In this document: piece by piece, positions 33,128 to 42,741 of the stretch | Layout: every line of letters begins with the position of its first letter | Position numbering within the stretch: the stretch's first letter is position 1 | NCBI RefSeq assembly: GCF_027594865.1 | Contig: NZ_CP089391.1 | Location: forward strand, 5,610,501 to 5,674,500 | Direction of reading: 5' to 3' | Length of the DNA stretch: 64,000 bases | From: Bradyrhizobium xenonodulans | GTDB lineage: Bacteria; Pseudomonadota; Alphaproteobacteria; Rhizobiales; Xanthobacteraceae | Notes under the pieces: generated by a model | Databases searched by the model: none | What the model was told of the DNA's origin: nothing | Seen by the model: the letters and a program-made list of their open reading frames with translations, nothing else | Position numbers and translations under genes: made by a program

Positions 33128-33694
33128 ATGGCTAAACGAGCGAAGAAACGCACGACCAGGAAGACTGCTGCGCGCCGGCCGCGTCAGGCGCCGAAGATGC
33201 TGAGCGACCTGTTCCTGGAAACGCTGAAGGACATCTATTTCGCCGAGAACAAGATCATCAAGACCTTGCCCAAGATGGCCAAGGCCGCGCATTCCAAGGA
33301 TCTCGCGGCCGCCTTCAACAAGCATCTGCGCGAGACGCAGGGCCAGGTCAAACGGCTCGACCAGATCTTCAAGATGCTGGGCAAGCCCGCGCGCGGCAAG
33401 CCGTGCGAAGCGATCAACGGCATCACCGACGAGGGCGCCGAGATCATGAAGGACTTCAAGAACGCCCCTGCCCTCGACGCCGGCCTGCTCGCGGCGGCGC
33501 AAGCGGTCGAGCACTACGAGATCTCCCGCTATGGCACGTTACGCACCTGGGCCGAGGAGCTCGGCATGCCGGACGCGGCACGGCTACTTCAGGCCACGCT
33601 GGACGAGGAAGAGGCGACCGACCACACGCTGACCGAGCTCGCCACCTCCGTCATCAACCTCGAAGCGGAAGAAGAGTACCGCGCCGCGGCCTGA
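33128..33694 (+). CDS. DUF892 / YciE-like ferritin-like protein
   Basis: The protein is 188 aa. A very basic N-terminal tail of about 24 residues (AKRAKKRTTRKTAARRPRQ) precedes a four-helix DUF892 domain, with helix motifs LKDIYFAENKIIK, HLRETQGQVKRLDQIF, AVEHYEISRYGTLRTWAEELG and TLDEEEATDHTLTELA carrying the Glu/His residues of the di-iron-like site. The basic tail suggests DNA or RNA contact, as in Dps-like proteins. ATG 33128 is preceded by GAGGAGAGG. YciE-type genes belong to general stress responses. It is followed by a clear terminator. Confidence 0.87.
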   Translation: MAKRAKKRTTRKTAARRPRQAPKMLSDLFLETLKDIYFAENKIIKTLPKMAKAAHSKDLAAAFNKHLRETQGQVKRLDQIFKMLGKPARGKPCEAINGITDEGAEIMKDFKNAPALDAGLLAAAQAVEHYEISRYGTLRTWAEELGMPDAARLLQATLDEEEATDHTLTELATSVINLEAEEEYRAAA

Positions 33695-33717
33695 TGCGGT
33701 GCCCCGCGCCATGACAG

Positions 33718-33753
33718 AACGCCGCGGTCCTTACGCCGCGGCGTTTGTTTTTT
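33718..33753 (+). terminator. Rho-independent terminator after the DUF892 gene
   Basis: Perfect 10-bp stem (33718-33727 with 33736-33745), 8-base loop, then tgtttttt. It starts 24 bases after the stop codon. Confidence 0.9.
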
Positions 33754-33849
33754 GGATCGCACGATGGCGCATGGCACGTCGGCGCCACCGCACTGGATTT
33801 CCGCGGAACCAGCCCCATATGGTGACTTTCCCACCGCCGAGCCCGCATC

Positions 33850-34233
33850 ATGCAACCCAAAAATCCCCTCGACTGGATGCTGTCCGAAGCCCTGGACCAG
33901 CTGACCCGCGCCGAACGGCTGCGCCAGCAGTTCGGACGTCAGGAAGCCTGCTGGGAGCCACCGATCGACGTGCTCGAGACCGAGCATGAGCTCCTGATCC
34001 TGGTCGCGCTTCCCGGCGTCAATCCCGACAATGTCGAGACGGTCATCCATGACGGCGTGCTCGTCGTCTCCGGCCAGCGCACACTCCCGCCGGAGCTTCG
34101 CAACGCCCGCATCCATCGTCTCGAGCTGCCGCAGGGGCGTTTTGAGCGCCGCATTGCATTGCCCCTTGGCCGCTACGCCATCAGCCGCTTCGTGATGGAC
34201 GGCTGCGTCGCACTGCGCCTCGCCAAATCCTGA
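33850..34233 (+). CDS. Small heat-shock protein (Hsp20/alpha-crystallin)
   Basis: ATP-independent holdase chaperone, 127 aa. The alpha-crystallin domain (about 38-125) contains EPPIDVLETEHELLILVALPGV, VIHDGVLVVSGQR and the strand IHRLELPQGRFERRIALP. The C-terminal IxI/V anchoring motif is not evident; the protein ends CVALRLAKS. ATG 33850. The lon gene starts 8 bases after the stop, so the two are a chaperone-protease operon. Confidence 0.88.
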   Translation: MQPKNPLDWMLSEALDQLTRAERLRQQFGRQEACWEPPIDVLETEHELLILVALPGVNPDNVETVIHDGVLVVSGQRTLPPELRNARIHRLELPQGRFERRIALPLGRYAISRFVMDGCVALRLAKS

Positions 34234-34241
34234 GGTCGATC

Positions 34242-36641
34242 ATGGCCACCGAACAGATGAATAACGAACAGACGAATAACGGTCCTGACGTGAATATCCC
34301 CGAAGACGCGCTGATCATCATCCCCGTGCGCGAGATGGTGCTGTTCCCCGGCGCCATCGCGCCGATCGCGATCGGCCGTGCCAAGTCCATCGCCGCCGCA
34401 CAGCAGGCGCTGCGCGAGCAGCGGCCGGTCGGCATCGTCCTGCAGCGCAGCCCCGAGATCGAGGAGCCCGGGCCGGACGACCTCTACCGGGTCGCGACCA
34501 TCGCCAACATCGTGCGCTACATCACCGCGCCCGACGGCAGCCATCACATCGTCTGCCAGGGCGTGCAGCGCGCGCGCATCCTCGACTTGCTGCCGGGGAC
34601 GCCGTTCCCGGCCGCGCGCATCCAGCAGATTCCCGAGCCGACCACGACCTCGCCCGAGATCGAGGCGCGCGCGCTGAATTTGCAGCGCCAGGCAATCGAG
34701 GCGATCGAGCTGCTGCCGCAGGCCCCGCCCGAGCTGGTCGCAATGTTCCAGAGCACCACCGCGCCCGGCGCGCTGGCCGATCTGGCGACCTCGTTCATGG
34801 ACATCAAGCCGCAGGACAAGCAGGAGGTCTTGGAGACCATCGACCTCACCCTGCGCGTCGAGAAGGTGTCGAAGCACCTGGCCGAGCGGCTGGAGGTGCT
34901 GCGCATCTCCAACGAGATCGGCCAGAAGACCAAGGCCTCCTTCGACGAGCGGCAGCGCGAGGCGATCCTGCGCGAGCAGATGGCGACCATCCAGCGCCAG
35001 CTCGGCGAAGGCGACGGCAAGGCGGCCGAGGTCGCCGAGCTGACGGCTGCCATCGCCAAGGCCAACATGCCGCCGGAAGCGGACGCGCATGCGAAGAAGG
35101 AGCTGCGCCGCTACGAGCGCATGCCCGAGGCCGCCGGTGAAGCCGGCGTGGTCCGCACCTACCTGGACTGGCTGATCGAGCTGCCGTGGGCGCTGCCCGC
35201 GGAGAAGCCGATCGACATCAAGGAAGCGCGCCGCATCCTCGATGCCGATCACTTCGGCCTGGAGAAAATCAAGAGCCGGATCATCGAATATCTGGCGGTG
35301 CGCAAGCTGGCGCCGCAGGGCAAGGCCCCGATCCTGTGCTTCGTCGGCCCGCCCGGCGTCGGCAAGACCTCGCTCGGCCAATCCATCGCACGCGCGATGG
35401 ATCGCCCCTTCGTGCGCGTCAGCCTGGGGGGCGTGCATGACGAGGCCGAGATCCGCGGTCACCGCCGCACCTATATCGGCGCGCTGCCCGGCAACATCAT
35501 CCAGGGCATCAAGAAAGCCGGCAGCCGCAATTGCGTGATGATGCTGGACGAGATCGACAAGATGGGCCGCGGCGTGCAGGGCGATCCCTCGGCCGCCATG
35601 CTGGAGGTGCTCGACCCCGAGCAGAACGGGACGTTCCGGGACAATTACCTGGGCGTGCCCTTCGACCTGTCGCGCGTGGCGTTCATCGCGACCGCCAACA
35701 TGCTGGACCAGATTCCGGGTCCGCTGCTGGACCGCATGGAGCTGATCAGCCTCGCCGGCTACACCGAGGACGAAAAGCTGGAGATCGCGCAGCGCTATCT
35801 GGTGCGGCGGCAGCTGGTGGCCAACGGCCTCTCGGCCGAGCAGGCCGAGATCGAGCCGGAGGCGCTGAAGCTGATCGTCAAGGGCTACACCCGCGAGGCC
35901 GGCGTGCGTAACCTCGAGCGCGAGATCGGCAAGGTGTTCCGGCACGCCGCGGTGCAGGTCGCTGAAGGCACGGCCGCGAAGGTCGTGGTGACGGCGAAGG
36001 ACATCGCCACCGTGCTCGGCCAGCCGCGCTTCGAAGGCGAGATCGCGCAGCGCACCAGCATTCCGGGCGTGGCCACCGGCCTTGCCTGGACGCCTGTCGG
36101 CGGCGACATCCTCTTCATCGAGGCCTCGCGCGTCCCCGGCAAGGGCGGGATGATCCTGACCGGCCAGCTCGGCGACGTCATGCGCGAGAGCGTGCAGGCG
36201 GCGATGACGCTGGTGAAGAGCCGTGCTTCGCAGCTCGGCATCGATCAGACGCTGTTCGAGAAGAGCGACATCCACGTTCACGTTCCGGCGGGCGCGACCC
36301 CGAAGGACGGACCGAGCGCGGGGGTTGCGATGTTCACGGCGCTGACCTCGCTGCTCACCAATCGCACGGTGCGCAGCGACACCGCGATGACCGGCGAGAT
36401 CTCGCTGCGCGGCCTGGTGCTGCCGGTCGGCGGCATCAAGGAGAAGGTGGTGGCGGCGGCCGCTGCCGGATTGAAGCGGGTGATGCTGCCGGCGCGCAAC
36501 AAGCGGGATTACGACGACATCCCGAAGAGCGCGCGGGACAACCTCGAATTCATCTGGCTGGAGCGCGTCGACGAGGCCATCGCCGCGGCGCTCGAGCCGG
36601 CGGAAGCCCAAGTCGATGCGAAGGTCGAAGCGGCGGAGTGA
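34242..36641 (+). CDS. lon: ATP-dependent Lon protease
   Basis: Cytoplasmic protease degrading misfolded and regulatory proteins, 799 aa, full length. An N-terminal Lon domain begins at [17 protein letters not shown]; the AAA+ module has Walker [11 protein letters not shown] and Walker [12 protein letters not shown]; the C-terminal protease has the catalytic Ser in [14 protein letters not shown] and Lys in [17 protein letters not shown] 34242, with GAGG five bases ahead, lies 8 bases after hsp20. Linkage to a small heat-shock gene suggests this is an accessory, stress-linked Lon rather than the usual clpX-lon locus copy. Confidence 0.95.
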   Translation: MATEQMNNEQTNNGPDVNIPEDALIIIPVREMVLFPGAIAPIAIGRAKSIAAAQQALREQRPVGIVLQRSPEIEEPGPDDLYRVATIANIVRYITAPDGSHHIVCQGVQRARILDLLPGTPFPAARIQQIPEPTTTSPEIEARALNLQRQAIEAIELLPQAPPELVAMFQSTTAPGALADLATSFMDIKPQDKQEVLETIDLTLRVEKVSKHLAERLEVLRISNEIGQKTKASFDERQREAILREQMATIQRQLGEGDGKAAEVAELTAAIAKANMPPEADAHAKKELRRYERMPEAAGEAGVVRTYLDWLIELPWALPAEKPIDIKEARRILDADHFGLEKIKSRIIEYLAVRKLAPQGKAPILCFVGPPGVGKTSLGQSIARAMDRPFVRVSLGGVHDEAEIRGHRRTYIGALPGNIIQGIKKAGSRNCVMMLDEIDKMGRGVQGDPSAAMLEVLDPEQNGTFRDNYLGVPFDLSRVAFIATANMLDQIPGPLLDRMELISLAGYTEDEKLEIAQRYLVRRQLVANGLSAEQAEIEPEALKLIVKGYTREAGVRNLEREIGKVFRHAAVQVAEGTAAKVVVTAKDIATVLGQPRFEGEIAQRTSIPGVATGLAWTPVGGDILFIEASRVPGKGGMILTGQLGDVMRESVQAAMTLVKSRASQLGIDQTLFEKSDIHVHVPAGATPKDGPSAGVAMFTALTSLLTNRTVRSDTAMTGEISLRGLVLPVGGIKEKVVAAAAAGLKRVMLPARNKRDYDDIPKSARDNLEFIWLERVDEAIAAALEPAEAQVDAKVEAAE

Positions 36642-36646
36642 ATGCG

Positions 36647-36802
36647 ATGAAGAAACTGCTCGAAGAAGTGAAGCGGTCACGGAAGACGCAGCGGCTGCGC
36701 CGGCTGCTGGATCGCGTCATCGACCGGGTTCGCGATGCGCTGGCGGCACCGGGGCCGCGGCTTCGACCGATTCCGGTCCGGGTGAAGCGCCGCAAGGGTT
36801 GA
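36647..36802 (+). CDS. Very small basic protein downstream of lon
   Basis: The protein is 51 aa and very basic (MKKLLEEVKRSRKTQRLRRLL..., ending RVKRRKG). It starts 5 bases after the lon stop with GCGGAGTG overlapping the lon end as a possible ribosome-binding site. An amphipathic helix is likely in the first 35 residues. No homologue recognised; it could be a small regulatory protein or a non-coding remnant. Confidence 0.45.
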   Translation: MKKLLEEVKRSRKTQRLRRLLDRVIDRVRDALAAPGPRLRPIPVRVKRRKG

Positions 36803-36836
36803 GCCCCTCCGTCTCAGGCCCTCGCGGCTGCCCCAA

Positions 36837-36871
36837 ACAAAAGGCCCCCTCCATGCGAGGGGGCCTTCGCG
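36837..36871 (-). terminator. Terminator of the HU gene, possibly bidirectional
   Basis: An 11-bp perfect stem (36841-36851 with 36857-36867) and 5-base loop. On the minus strand it is followed by TTTTGTTT, a good intrinsic terminator for the HU gene. On the plus strand the tail is poor in T, so stopping of lon transcripts is less certain. Confidence 0.85.
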
Positions 36872-36874
36872 TTG

Positions 36875-37177
36875 TCAGGACACGGCGTCCTTGGCAGCCT
36901 TGACCGGGCGGGCGCGGACGATCTTCCGGGCCGGCTTGGCCTTGAACATCATCTCTTCACCCGTGAACGGGTTGGTGCCCTTGCGCGCCTTGGTCGCGGG
37001 CTTCTTGATGACCACGAACTTGGCGAAGCCCGGCACCAGGAACAGGCCGTTCTTCTTGAGCTCCTTGTGACCGACGTCGGTCAGCGTCTCCATGACGCTC
37101 TTGACGTCGCGCTTGGAAAGCTCGGTGGCGGTCGCAATCTTTTCGATCAACTGCGATTTGGACATTTGGGCTGGCAT
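36875..37177 (-). CDS. HU family DNA-binding protein
   Basis: Nucleoid protein, 100 aa. The HU/IHF fold is visible: MSKSQLIEKIATATELSKRDV (helices), GLFLVPGFAKFVVIKKPATKARKG (arm start) and NPFTGEEMMFKAKP with the DNA-intercalating Pro. Compared with E. coli HU it has a KKNG-type turn and a basic C-terminal extension (ARKIVRARPVKAAKDAVS). ATG 37177 is preceded by AGAGGAGACACG. Long upstream extension of the frame is rejected as it lacks HU sequence. Could be called HupB-like; the exact paralogue is not decided. Confidence 0.92.
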   Translation of the reverse strand: MPAQMSKSQLIEKIATATELSKRDVKSVMETLTDVGHKELKKNGLFLVPGFAKFVVIKKPATKARKGTNPFTGEEMMFKAKPARKIVRARPVKAAKDAVS

Positions 37178-37458
37178 CGTGTCTCCTCTGATTCGTTGCC
37201 GGTTGCATATTAGACCAACCGGCGAAGGCCTATAGCCTTCTGCACAGTTTTGTCGCGGTTTTACGGGCTTTTTTGGCCCCCTGAGGCAAAAACCCCTGCT
37301 TTTTAGCGGCTTCCAGAGCGGAAGGCGCCTCAGGCAGCGGTTTTTGCCTTGTTTCAAAGGCCCGCAAGCAGCCTTGCTAAAGCTGATTCGCTGCTTTCGA
37401 CAAGCGACGAGCGGCCTCTTTGTGCAAGGAGGAGCGCAAAAACCCCTGTAAAATAAGG

Positions 37459-38691
37459 CTAGACGCGCTCGATAATGACGGCGGGCGCCATGCCGCCGGC
37501 CGCGCACATGGTGACGAGGCCGCGCTTGAGGTCACGCCGTTCGAGCTCGTCGAGCACGGTGCCGATCAGGATCGAGCCGGTGGCGCCGATCGGATGACCG
37601 AGCGCGATCGAGCCGCCATTGACGTTGACCTTGGCGCGGTCGAGCTTGAGGTCGCGGATATATTTTTCCGCAACCACCGCAAATGCCTCGTTGATCTCGA
37701 ACAAATCGATGTCGTCGATGGTGAGCCCCGCCTTCGCCAGCACCTTGCGTGTCGCCGGGACCGGCGCGTTCAGCATCAAGGTCGGCGAGTCCCCCATGTT
37801 GGCCATCGCGACCACGCGGGCCCGGGGTTTAAGGCCATGCGCCTTGGCGTAAGCGGGCGACGCGAGAAGGATCGCGGCGGCGCCGTCGACGACGCCGGAC
37901 GAATTGCCGGCGTGGTGCATGAACTCGATATTTAGGTCCGGATGTTTTTGCAGGATCAGGCCACGATAGGTCGTGCCCTTGTCGTCGAGCGCATAGTCGG
38001 CGATCGCGGGGAAAGCGGGCTTCAGCGCACTCAGGCCTTCCATCGTGGTCTGCGGCCGCGGATACTCCTCATGATCGAGCGCGAGGCTGCCGTCCTCGCG
38101 ATGCACCGGCACGAGGCTTTTCCTGAAGTGGCCGTGCTCGATTGCGTGCGCCGCACGCTTTTGGCTTTCAAGGCCGAGCGCATCGACGTCCTGACGGGTG
38201 ATGCCCTCCAGCGTCGCAATCGCGTCGGCACAGACGCCCTGATGCGACTGCGGATGCCGCGCACGCAGGCGCAGATTGCCGCCGTCCATCATCATCGGCC
38301 CGCCGCCGCGACGTCCCTCCATCGACATCATCTCGCAGCCGCCGGCGATGACGAGGTCTTCGGCGCCCGCCATGATCGAGGATGCGGCCATGTTGACGCT
38401 GGTGATGCCGGAGCCACAAAAACGATCCAGCGTCACCGCGCTGGCGCGCACGTCATAGCCGGCATCGAGCGCCGACATGCGGCCGAGATCGCCGCCCTGG
38501 GTCGCGACCTGCGCGCTACAGCCCCAGACGATGTCGTCGACATCGGCGGTATTGATACCGGTGCGCGTCGCGAGCGCGCGCAGCACGGTGGCGCCAAGCT
38601 GCTGGGGATGAATGCCCGAAAGCGCTCCCTTGCCGGCCTTGCCGACGCCCCGCGGGGTCCGGCAGGCATCGATGATGAGTGCATCGGTCAT
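37459..38691 (-). CDS. Acetyl-CoA C-acyltransferase (thiolase)
   Basis: The protein is 410 aa. Nucleophile Cys in LDRFCGSGITSVNMA, with NEAFAVVAEKYIRD, GGSIALGHPIGATGS and the general-acid Cys in CAAGGMAPAVI. These match the FadA/acyl-CoA thiolase class used in fatty-acid beta-oxidation or in acetoacetyl-CoA metabolism. ATG 38691 is preceded by AGGAGGACAACGCC. It stands alone: no FadB-like partner lies beside it, so the chain-length preference is not fixed by context. Confidence 0.92.
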   Translation of the reverse strand: MTDALIIDACRTPRGVGKAGKGALSGIHPQQLGATVLRALATRTGINTADVDDIVWGCSAQVATQGGDLGRMSALDAGYDVRASAVTLDRFCGSGITSVNMAASSIMAGAEDLVIAGGCEMMSMEGRRGGGPMMMDGGNLRLRARHPQSHQGVCADAIATLEGITRQDVDALGLESQKRAAHAIEHGHFRKSLVPVHREDGSLALDHEEYPRPQTTMEGLSALKPAFPAIADYALDDKGTTYRGLILQKHPDLNIEFMHHAGNSSGVVDGAAAILLASPAYAKAHGLKPRARVVAMANMGDSPTLMLNAPVPATRKVLAKAGLTIDDIDLFEINEAFAVVAEKYIRDLKLDRAKVNVNGGSIALGHPIGATGSILIGTVLDELERRDLKRGLVTMCAAGGMAPAVIIERV

Positions 38692-38772
38692 TGGCGTTGT
38701 CCTCCTGTTATGAGTGTTGGGGAGCGTTTTGAATCAGGGGAACAGGGGAGTCAATGCGCGCTAGTGCAGGCC

Positions 38773-38798
38773 CTCTCCCCGCAAGAACGGGGGGAGAG
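38773..38798. repeat. Short inverted repeat (ctctcccc / ggggagag)
   Basis: An 8-bp perfect stem 38773-38780 with 38791-38798 in the gap between the thiolase and beta-glucosidase genes, just after the beta-glucosidase stop on the minus strand. It could act as a transcript end; no T-run follows. It belongs to the C/G-rich palindromes typical of these genomes. Confidence 0.5.
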
Positions 38799-38801
38799 AC
38801 A

Positions 38802-40265
38802 TCACGCCCCCGCCGCGTTCTTCGCGATCACGTTGCGGTAGAAGCTGGCGCTGAGCTTCGGCGTGCGCACCTGGGTGTCGAAATTGACGTGGTAGAGCCC
38901 GAACCGCTTGTTGAGCCCGAACACCCATTCGAAATTGTCCATCAGGCTCCAGAGGAAATAGCCGCGCACCGGCACGCCTTCGGCGGTGGCGCGCTGGAGC
39001 TGGGCGAGATAGTTGCGCAGGTACATGATGCGGTCGGTGTCGTAGATCTTGCCGTCTTGTGTCACCACATCGTCGCTGGAGGTGCCGTTCTCGGTGATGT
39101 AGATCGCATCCGTCTTCCAGATCTTCGCCGCCAGCTTCGGCACCCAGTAGATCGTCTCGGGCGCGATGCGCAGCCAGTCGGAACTCATGTGCGGAAATGA
39201 TTTCGGGATCGGCAACGGCATGAAGCCCGCGCCCTGGTCGGACGGCACCACGTAGTTCTGCGGCGCGTAGATGTTGAGGCCGAGGAAATCGACCGGCGAA
39301 GAGATGATCTTCAGCTCGGCGTCGGTGTATTTCGGCGCATTGGCGCCCGCATATTTCAGGAAGGCATCGGTGTACTTGCCGGTCATGATGACGTTGAGAT
39401 AGCCGGCATTCATCTCGCGCAGCGCAATCTCGGCGGCGCGGACGTGCTCCGGCGTGTCGATCGCGGGAACGCAGACGTCGATGTTCTCGGCCGGCCCCAC
39501 CCGTGTGCCGCGGCGGCCGAGCGCCCGCACCGCCTGCACCGCGAACCCGTGCGCGAGCGCGCTGTTGTGCCTGATCTGGTTGACGTCGGCCTGCGGCAGC
39601 GTCAGGCCCGGCGCATCGATGCCGAGGCCGTAGCCGAACGGAACGAAACGGCCGCTCTCGTTCAGCGTGAACACGTTCCTGACCCGATCGGTCAGGCGCT
39701 CGGCGACATAGCCCGCATAGTCGCCGAAAATCTTGCAGGTCTCGGCCGAGCGCCAACCGCCGAAACGGTCCTGGAGCGATTGCGGCAGGTCCCAGTGATA
39801 AAGCGTCAGCCACGGCTCGATGCCGTTCTTCAGGCACTCGTCTATCAGCCGATTGTAGAAATCGAGCCCCTTCGGATTCGGCTTGCCGTCGCCGTCCGGA
39901 AACACCCGCGGCCAGGCCACCGAGAAGCGGTAGGCCTTGCAGCCGAGGTCCTTGATGAGCGCGATGTCTTCCTTGTAGCGGTGATAATGCTCATTGGCGC
40001 GATCACCGGTGGTGCCATCCTCGATCTTGCCGGGGATGCGCACGAACTTGTCCCAGATCGAGGCCCCTCGCCCGTCCTCATTGACCGCGCCCTCGACCTG
40101 GTAGGACGAGGTCGCCGTGCCCCAGAGAAAGCCCGCCGGGAAGCCGCCGGCAGCCCGCGGCGCAGTTGCCTGCCTGGCCTCGGCGAGTTCGAGCGGACTT
40201 GCGACACCGGCTGCGGACACCCCCGCGATTTTCGCGAACTGGCGACGCGAGATCTTATCCGACAT
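38802..40265 (-). CDS. GH1 beta-glucosidase with Tat-type signal
   Basis: Predicted exported beta-glycosidase, 487 aa. N-terminal MSDKISRRQFAKIAGVSAAG is a twin-arginine signal, followed by the GH1 start FPAGFLWGTATSSYQVEGA. The catalytic nucleophile is the Glu of YITENG; the acid/base Glu is in TLNES, where nearly all GH1 enzymes have NEP. The substrate-pocket motif LWSLMDNFEW is intact. ATG 40265 gives the Tat signal directly; 12 further codons upstream are open but unlikely. No sugar transporter or regulator adjoins it, so the glucoside it cleaves is unknown. Confidence 0.9.
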   Translation of the reverse strand: MSDKISRRQFAKIAGVSAAGVASPLELAEARQATAPRAAGGFPAGFLWGTATSSYQVEGAVNEDGRGASIWDKFVRIPGKIEDGTTGDRANEHYHRYKEDIALIKDLGCKAYRFSVAWPRVFPDGDGKPNPKGLDFYNRLIDECLKNGIEPWLTLYHWDLPQSLQDRFGGWRSAETCKIFGDYAGYVAERLTDRVRNVFTLNESGRFVPFGYGLGIDAPGLTLPQADVNQIRHNSALAHGFAVQAVRALGRRGTRVGPAENIDVCVPAIDTPEHVRAAEIALREMNAGYLNVIMTGKYTDAFLKYAGANAPKYTDAELKIISSPVDFLGLNIYAPQNYVVPSDQGAGFMPLPIPKSFPHMSSDWLRIAPETIYWVPKLAAKIWKTDAIYITENGTSSDDVVTQDGKIYDTDRIMYLRNYLAQLQRATAEGVPVRGYFLWSLMDNFEWVFGLNKRFGLYHVNFDTQVRTPKLSASFYRNVIAKNAAGA

Positions 40266-40444
40266 TGATGCTGCCCCCGAGATGAGTGTTCGGCGGCACA
40301 ATGGCGGGTCGGAAGCCGTTTGAGAAGCGCCGGCACCGAAATCCGATGATGCAGGATTGCGCTACCCACGGGGCAACATATCGATGCAGGCGAAGCGGCG
40401 GGCTGCGACAATCGCGCCGGTTCAGCGCAAGCGCTTGGGCAGCT

Positions 40445-40807
40445 CTAGGAAGACAGACGAAGCCAGACGTCCTTGCTCGCCAGCGTCCCGTCCGGAGTGG
40501 CAATCTCCATGTCCACGACATGCAGGGAACCGGGCTGATCTCCATAGATGTATCGGAGGTGCCACATGAGACCCAGGTCCGGCGAGATGATAAAATCGTC
40601 CAATCCATCGGTGATCGAGCGAACGGCCTCGCGGTGTGCCAGGGGCGCGGAAAACATCGCATCGATCAGATTGGAGAGGCTCATGCCCTCGACGAGCATG
40701 AGGCGCGCGACTTCGTCACCGTAAACGTGTCGAAGTGCCGCAACGATCGAAGCGACTGCGTCCGGATTTTTGAATGACACAGCGAAGCGAGCCTCCGGGG
40801 CCATCAT
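40445..40807 (-). CDS. Hypothetical protein
   Basis: The protein is 120 aa without signal or membrane segments. An alpha-helical first half (SIVAALRHVYGDEVARLMLVEGMSL) and a beta-rich end (SLHVVDMEIATPDGTLASKDVWLRLSS) are visible. Not recognised. Alternative starts at 40807 and 40804 (paired ATGs). It has its own 30-base gap from the TctC-like gene upstream on the same strand, so it may be the last gene of that operon. Confidence 0.6.
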   Translation of the reverse strand: MMAPEARFAVSFKNPDAVASIVAALRHVYGDEVARLMLVEGMSLSNLIDAMFSAPLAHREAVRSITDGLDDFIISPDLGLMWHLRYIYGDQPGSLHVVDMEIATPDGTLASKDVWLRLSS

Positions 40808-40838
40808 GCCGGAGGCGGGATATTTTTTGCAAGTCCCG

Positions 40839-41816
40839 CTATTCGGGTTCGATGCCGAGCCCCTGAATGATCTTGCCGGACGAGACGAGCTGGTCGTCGA
40901 GGAAGCGCTTCGCGCCCGCGGGCGTCACGGCGTCGCCGATACGGACATCGAAGCCGAGACTGGGCGCTCGCTCACGCACGTCGGACGATTCCAGGGCGCG
41001 TGCGATCTCGGCGCTCAGTTTGTCGACGATGTCGGCGGGCGTGCCGGCCGGCGCCATGAACATGAACCAGCCCTGCAGATCGACGCTTTGCAGCGTCTCC
41101 GCGATCGCGGGAACGTCCGGCAGGGAGTCGATCCGCTTGGCGCCGGCAACGGCAACCGGCCGAAGCGTACCTGCGGTGATGAACGCCTCGGCGATGGACG
41201 CCGATTGGATCGTCACCTGGACGCGCCCCGAGATGGCGTCCTGTACCGCATTCGTGGTCGTGTTGTAGGGGATCAGGACAAAGCCGGTCCCGGCGCTCTT
41301 GTTGATGGCTTGAGCGATCAGACCCGAGAGGTTGCGGGCACCGTCGACGGCCAGGCTCAATGAACCGGGCGCCGATTTTTCGAGCTTGATCAAATCCGGC
41401 AGCGTCCTGGCCTTCACGTCGGGATTGACGAGAAGGACGTGATTGCTTCTGGCCGCCATCGCGACCGGCACGAAGTCCTTGACGGGATCGTAGGGGAGTT
41501 TCTTGAACGTGTAGGGATTGGTGACGAGCGCGGCCGATGTGGCAAACAAGAACGTGTAGCCGTCCGGAGCCGCACGGGCGACCGATTGGGTGCCGACGAG
41601 GTTTGCTGCGCCCGGACGATTCTCGACGACGAACGGCTGCCCGAGGGTCCGGGAGAGTTTTTCGGTGATGAGGCGACACATCACGTCCGGGCTGTTGCCC
41701 GCCGGCTGCGGCACGACGACGGTCACCGGCCGCTGCGGCCACGACTGCGCCAAGGCCGGAACAGAGAGGCAGAGCGCAGCGCCGGCGAGCAGCAGACGAC
41801 GGGATAGTCCGGACAT
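40839..41816 (-). CDS. Tripartite tricarboxylate transporter (TctC/Bug) substrate-binding protein
   Basis: Periplasmic binding protein of the Bug family, 325 aa. The signal peptide MSGLSRRLLLAGAALCLSVPALAQ is followed by the family start WPQRPVTVVVPQPAGNSPDVMCR and the Bug motifs ENRPGAANLVGTQSVARAAPDGYT and LPDVPAIAETL. ATG 41816 has GGGGAGG at good spacing. No TctA/TctB membrane genes are adjacent, which is usual for orphan Bug proteins. Located downstream of the aromatic-degradation genes, it may bind an aromatic or carboxylic acid. Confidence 0.88.
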   Translation of the reverse strand: MSGLSRRLLLAGAALCLSVPALAQSWPQRPVTVVVPQPAGNSPDVMCRLITEKLSRTLGQPFVVENRPGAANLVGTQSVARAAPDGYTFLFATSAALVTNPYTFKKLPYDPVKDFVPVAMAARSNHVLLVNPDVKARTLPDLIKLEKSAPGSLSLAVDGARNLSGLIAQAINKSAGTGFVLIPYNTTTNAVQDAISGRVQVTIQSASIAEAFITAGTLRPVAVAGAKRIDSLPDVPAIAETLQSVDLQGWFMFMAPAGTPADIVDKLSAEIARALESSDVRERAPSLGFDVRIGDAVTPAGAKRFLDDQLVSSGKIIQGLGIEPE

Positions 41817-41895
41817 GATGTTCCTCCCCTGGAAGATCCCGCTTTGCGGGTTTTTGTTGGTCGTCCGCATGCCGTCACCGGCCGCGGCCGTTCGA

Positions 41896-42741
41896 TCAGG
41901 CTTCGTCTTCGACGACGTTCCTGAGCACACCGAGGCGTTCGACCTCGATCTCGACGACATCGCCGGGCTTCATCCAGAGCGGCGGCTCGCGCCGCGCACC
42001 AACGCCGCCCGGCGTTCCGCTGACGATGACGTCGCCGGGCTCGAGCCGCGTAAACGTGGAGCAATATTCGATCTGGCGCGGGATATCGAAGATCATCTGC
42101 TTGATCCGCGCTTCCTGCATGACCTGTCCGTTGAGGCGGGTCTGCAGCTTGAGCTCGTCCAGCGGGCCGAGCTCGTCCGGCGTCATCATCCAGGGCCCGA
42201 AGGCGCCGGTGTCCGGAAAATTCTTGCCCGGCGTGAACTGATGGGTGTGACGCTGGAAGTCGCGGATGCTGCCGTCATTGTAGCAGGCATAGCCGACGAC
42301 ATGATTCATGGCGTCGTCGCGGGTGATGTAGCGCCCCGCCTTGCCGATGATGACCGCAAGCTCGCCCTCGAAATCGAGGTGGGTGGAGACGCGCGGCCGC
42401 ACGATCGGACGCAGATGTCCGGTCTGGCTGTTGGCATAGCGCGAGAAGATGGTGGGATGATCGACCTCGGCGCGGCCGGTCTCCTTGCGATGGGTCTCGT
42501 AGTTCAGGCCCACACACAGGATCTTGTCCGGATTCGGGATGACCGGCAGCCAGACGACTTTCGAGACCGGAACGGCAGCGGCCGCGGACCTTGCATCCGC
42601 AACTCCAGCTAAGCCGGAGCCGATGGCCGCCTTGAGGTCGGCATAGCGCGTACCAAGCACGGTGCCGACATCCAGGAAGGTGTCACCCTCGACAATGCCC
42701 CAGGTGGTCCGCCCGTCGATCGCTACGGTGGTCAGTTTCAC
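41896..42741 (-). CDS. Fumarylacetoacetate hydrolase family protein
   Basis: The protein is 281 aa. The FAH C-terminal fold is visible: KILCVGLNYETHRKETGR, metal-binding DFEGELAVIIGK (Glu/Glu/Asp set) and SGTPGGVGARREPP with PGDVVEIEVERLG. Members hydrolyse or decarboxylate ring-cleavage products. Its GTG start (42741) overlaps the monooxygenase stop by GTGA, so it belongs to the meta-cleavage operon and most likely acts on the ring-fission product of the dioxygenase at 44357. Confidence 0.88.
   Translation of the reverse strand: MKLTTVAIDGRTTWGIVEGDTFLDVGTVLGTRYADLKAAIGSGLAGVADARSAAAAVPVSKVVWLPVIPNPDKILCVGLNYETHRKETGRAEVDHPTIFSRYANSQTGHLRPIVRPRVSTHLDFEGELAVIIGKAGRYITRDDAMNHVVGYACYNDGSIRDFQRHTHQFTPGKNFPDTGAFGPWMMTPDELGPLDELKLQTRLNGQVMQEARIKQMIFDIPRQIEYCSTFTRLEPGDVIVSGTPGGVGARREPPLWMKPGDVVEIEVERLGVLRNVVEDEA

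Noticed and set aside
34173..36680. 835-codon open frame antisense to lon
   Set aside because: Shadow of Lon, which has all catalytic motifs on the plus strand.
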